Origin: Candidatus Peregrinibacteria bacterium
Lineage (GTDB): Bacteria; Patescibacteriota; Gracilibacteria; UBA1369; LOWO2-01-FULL-3
NCBI GenBank assembly: GCA_016186245.1
Contig: JACPLZ010000007.1
Coordinates: 1-13,328 of the forward strand
Length of the DNA: 13,328 nucleotides
Reading direction: 5' to 3'
How positions within the stretch are numbered: the stretch's first letter is position 1; the number at the start of each line of letters is the position of its first letter. Of this stretch, positions 12,344-13,328 are shown piece after piece. A model generated the notes under the pieces. The model was not told where the DNA came from, made no database searches, and saw only the letters and a list, made by a program, of their open reading frames with translations. The position numbers were made by a program, and so were the translations under genes.

Positions 12344-12355
12344 TCTTAATTCTAA
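12327..12355 (+). promoter_or_regulatory. Possible promoter of the anchored cohesin gene
   Basis: TTGTAA (12327-12332), a 17-bp spacer and TTCTAA (12350-12355), 9 nt before ATG 12365. The -10 box is poor; the spacing matches that of dnaJ. Confidence 0.25.
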
Positions 12356-12364
12356 AAAAATCAT

Positions 12365-13045
12365 ATGAAAAAAATTGTTTTACTAATCGTAATATTGTTT
12401 GTGAATGGCGTTGCGCATGCGGAAGAGATTGAAGGGGAAATTGAAGGAGATGGGGAGGAAAAGGGATTTTCGCGGAGCGAAAATCTGGGCAAAATCTTCA
12501 TGGAAAGCGAATTTCTTGACGGAGATATTTTGAGACTTTCCGTTCTGGCGAAAGAAATGGCCGCTCCCGTTTTGGGTGTTTCTTTTCATCTTCCCTACAA
12601 TGAAAATCTTGCTTTCCTTAAATATGAGCCGGGAGATTTTTTGGAACGCGGAGGCAATCCGTTCTATCTTGTAAAAAATACAGGGGAAAGCAGGACAATT
12701 ATTTTTGGAGAGACGCTGCGGCGCGATGATAATTTTCCTGTCGGGGACGGCAGGATTGCCGATTTTTATTTTCAAATTCTGGGCGATGCGGAATTTGAAT
12801 TTGAATTTTTAAATGGGGTTATTTCAACAATGGACAGCGTGCGCCAGGATATCGATTTAATTGAATGGGACGGCATTTCCGCCGATAAAAATAATCCGGC
12901 AGGTGATTTTTCAGCCAATATTTCCGGTAGCCAAAAAGGTGGAAAAATAAATTTTACAGCGATTGCCGCTGCTGTATTTATATTGGGATCGGCGATTTTC
13001 TTAATAAGAAAAAAATATCTGAAACGGCGCCATAAAAATTTTTAA
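12365..13045 (+). CDS. Membrane-anchored cohesin-domain protein with in-frame family B element
   Basis: 226 residues: a signal peptide (1-19, MKKIVLLIVI ... VAHA), a short acidic stretch, a cohesin-like domain at about 44-175 (DGDILRLSVLA, LGVSFHLPYNENLAFLKYE, GDGRIADFYFQI), and a C-terminal membrane segment (about 197-214) followed by a basic tail (RKKYLKRRHKNF). The protein would face outside and be held by its C-terminal helix. A cohesin on an anchor is the classic partner for a dockerin, and the preceding gene encodes a dockerin; direct pairing is inferred. Residues 31-41 (EEKGFSRSENL) are a translated family B repeat between signal peptide and cohesin. Either a separate promoter or read-through from 10621 could express it. 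Cohesin assignment rests on pattern, not alignment. Confidence 0.8.
   Translation: MKKIVLLIVILFVNGVAHAEEIEGEIEGDGEEKGFSRSENLGKIFMESEFLDGDILRLSVLAKEMAAPVLGVSFHLPYNENLAFLKYEPGDFLERGGNPFYLVKNTGESRTIIFGETLRRDDNFPVGDGRIADFYFQILGDAEFEFEFLNGVISTMDSVRQDIDLIEWDGISADKNNPAGDFSANISGSQKGGKINFTAIAAAVFILGSAIFLIRKKYLKRRHKNF
12465..12485. repeat. Family B hairpin inside the anchored cohesin gene
   Basis: Stem GATTTTCGC / GCGAAAATC with loop GGA, preceded by the purine leader GGGGAGGAAAAGG. It is read in the same frame as B copies 1 and 2 of the glycosyltransferase. Confidence 0.85.
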
Positions 13046-13057
13046 ATCCTTGTTGTA

Positions 13058-13094
13058 TTTGATTAATCTTTGTACTAAATTGGTGGTAATCAAA
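13058..13094. promoter_or_regulatory. Dyad upstream of the HTH gene
   Basis: TTTGATTA (13058-13065) and TAATCAAA (13087-13094) are perfect 8-bp inverted repeats with a 21-nt spacer. They lie over a possible promoter, TTGTTG (13050-13055), 17 bp, TACTAA (13073-13078). It could be an operator for the gene that follows. Confidence 0.35.
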
Positions 13095-13114
13095 GTTCCT
13101 ACCTTATTCAAAAT

Positions 13115-13328
13115 ATGAACCAGTCGACCGTTACGATACAAGAAGCGGCTGATTTGAGCGGGAAATCGCTTCAAACAATCAGACGCGCCATCAAGGCAAA
13201 AAAATTAAAAGCGCGCAAAAGCGCCACTCCGCAGGGATTCAGTTACAGCATCGATTTCAATTCTCTTTGCGCTTTGTATAAAATCAAAGTGCAGGATGAA
13301 ACTGTCGAAAAGGCCGCGCAAAATCAAA
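13115..13328 (+). CDS. Helix-turn-helix DNA-binding protein, 3'-partial
   Basis: 71 codons are visible from ATG 13115 to the window edge. The product begins MNQSTVTIQEAADLSG, then KSLQTIRRAIKAKKLKARKS. This is the pattern of a MerR/excisionase-like winged HTH: an IQEAA first helix, SLQTIRRAIKAKKL recognition helix and an FSYSID wing. The rest, including any effector or catalytic domain, lies outside the window, so it may be a regulator, an excisionase-like factor or a longer protein. The upstream dyad fits autoregulation, but this is inference. Confidence 0.65.
   Translation, partial: MNQSTVTIQEAADLSGKSLQTIRRAIKAKKLKARKSATPQGFSYSIDFNSLCALYKIKVQDETVEKAAQNQ

Noticed and set aside
1..13328. Alternative genetic code with UGA read as glycine
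   Set aside because: TGA ends dnaJ (4305-4307), the P-loop gene (9406-9408) and asparaginase at the lengths expected or with no homologous extension.
1..13328. A defence island, retron, diversity-generating element or prophage
   Set aside because: No reverse transcriptase, nuclease, integrase, toxin-antitoxin pair or phage structural gene is visible. Repeats alone do not make such a system.

Overview
The window looks like a piece of a Candidate Phyla Radiation (Patescibacteria) genome, possibly Peregrinibacteria-like. This is an inference from gene content, not a database match. Supporting signs are a Cys-rich protein of a kind I associate with CPR genomes, lamin-tail/cohesin/dockerin surface proteins, tRNA genes with encoded CCA, few clear Shine-Dalgarno sites, and a very high density of small palindromic repeats. 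TGA is used as a normal stop (dnaJ, the 795-residue P-loop protein, the asparaginase), so the UGA=Gly code of Gracilibacteria/SR1 is not in use.

Layout. 1-1868 (+) is the 3' part of a GT-B glycosyltransferase gene; about a third of the visible protein is translated repeat DNA. After a probable bidirectional terminator (1931-1957) comes a small MscS-type TM-helix protein (2013-2687, -). Then follow tRNA-Glu(CTC), a MITE-like inverted-repeat element, dnaJ (3150-4307, +), a nested-palindrome element, an unknown membrane protein (4501-5076, +), the Cys-rich protein (5127-6737, -), tRNA-Lys(TTT), and a 795-residue P-loop protein with a PEP-carboxykinase/HPr-kinase-like motif order (7021-9408, +). 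The last overlaps tail-to-tail with an L-asparaginase gene (9400-10401, -). The right end holds a surface pair: a secreted LTD-cohesin-FN3-dockerin protein (10621-12051, +) and a membrane-anchored cohesin protein (12365-13045, +), separated by a repeat cluster. The start of a helix-turn-helix protein runs off the right edge.

Three small palindrome families recur. Family A has a TCATGGT...ACCATGA stem with an 11-12 nt loop. Family B is a purine-rich leader followed by GATTTTYGC-NNN-GCRAAAATC. Family C is ATCCTGAA-ACAAG-TTCAGGAT. A and C lie between genes and in frame inside the glycosyltransferase; B lies in the glycosyltransferase, the anchored cohesin, the 12.2 kb cluster and the leader of tRNA-Lys. 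One B copy sits inside the loop of an A copy, and the reconstructed empty A site is identical to an intact A copy elsewhere in the window. B and C stems show compensatory base changes. This resembles Rickettsia palindromic elements in coding genes, but the families look different. No transposase, RAYT gene, CRISPR, reverse transcriptase or recognisable defence system is present.

Several genes have promoter-like motifs so close to the start codon that near-leaderless mRNAs are likely. The cohesin and dockerin proteins plausibly work together at the cell surface; the other genes look like unrelated housekeeping or unknown functions.
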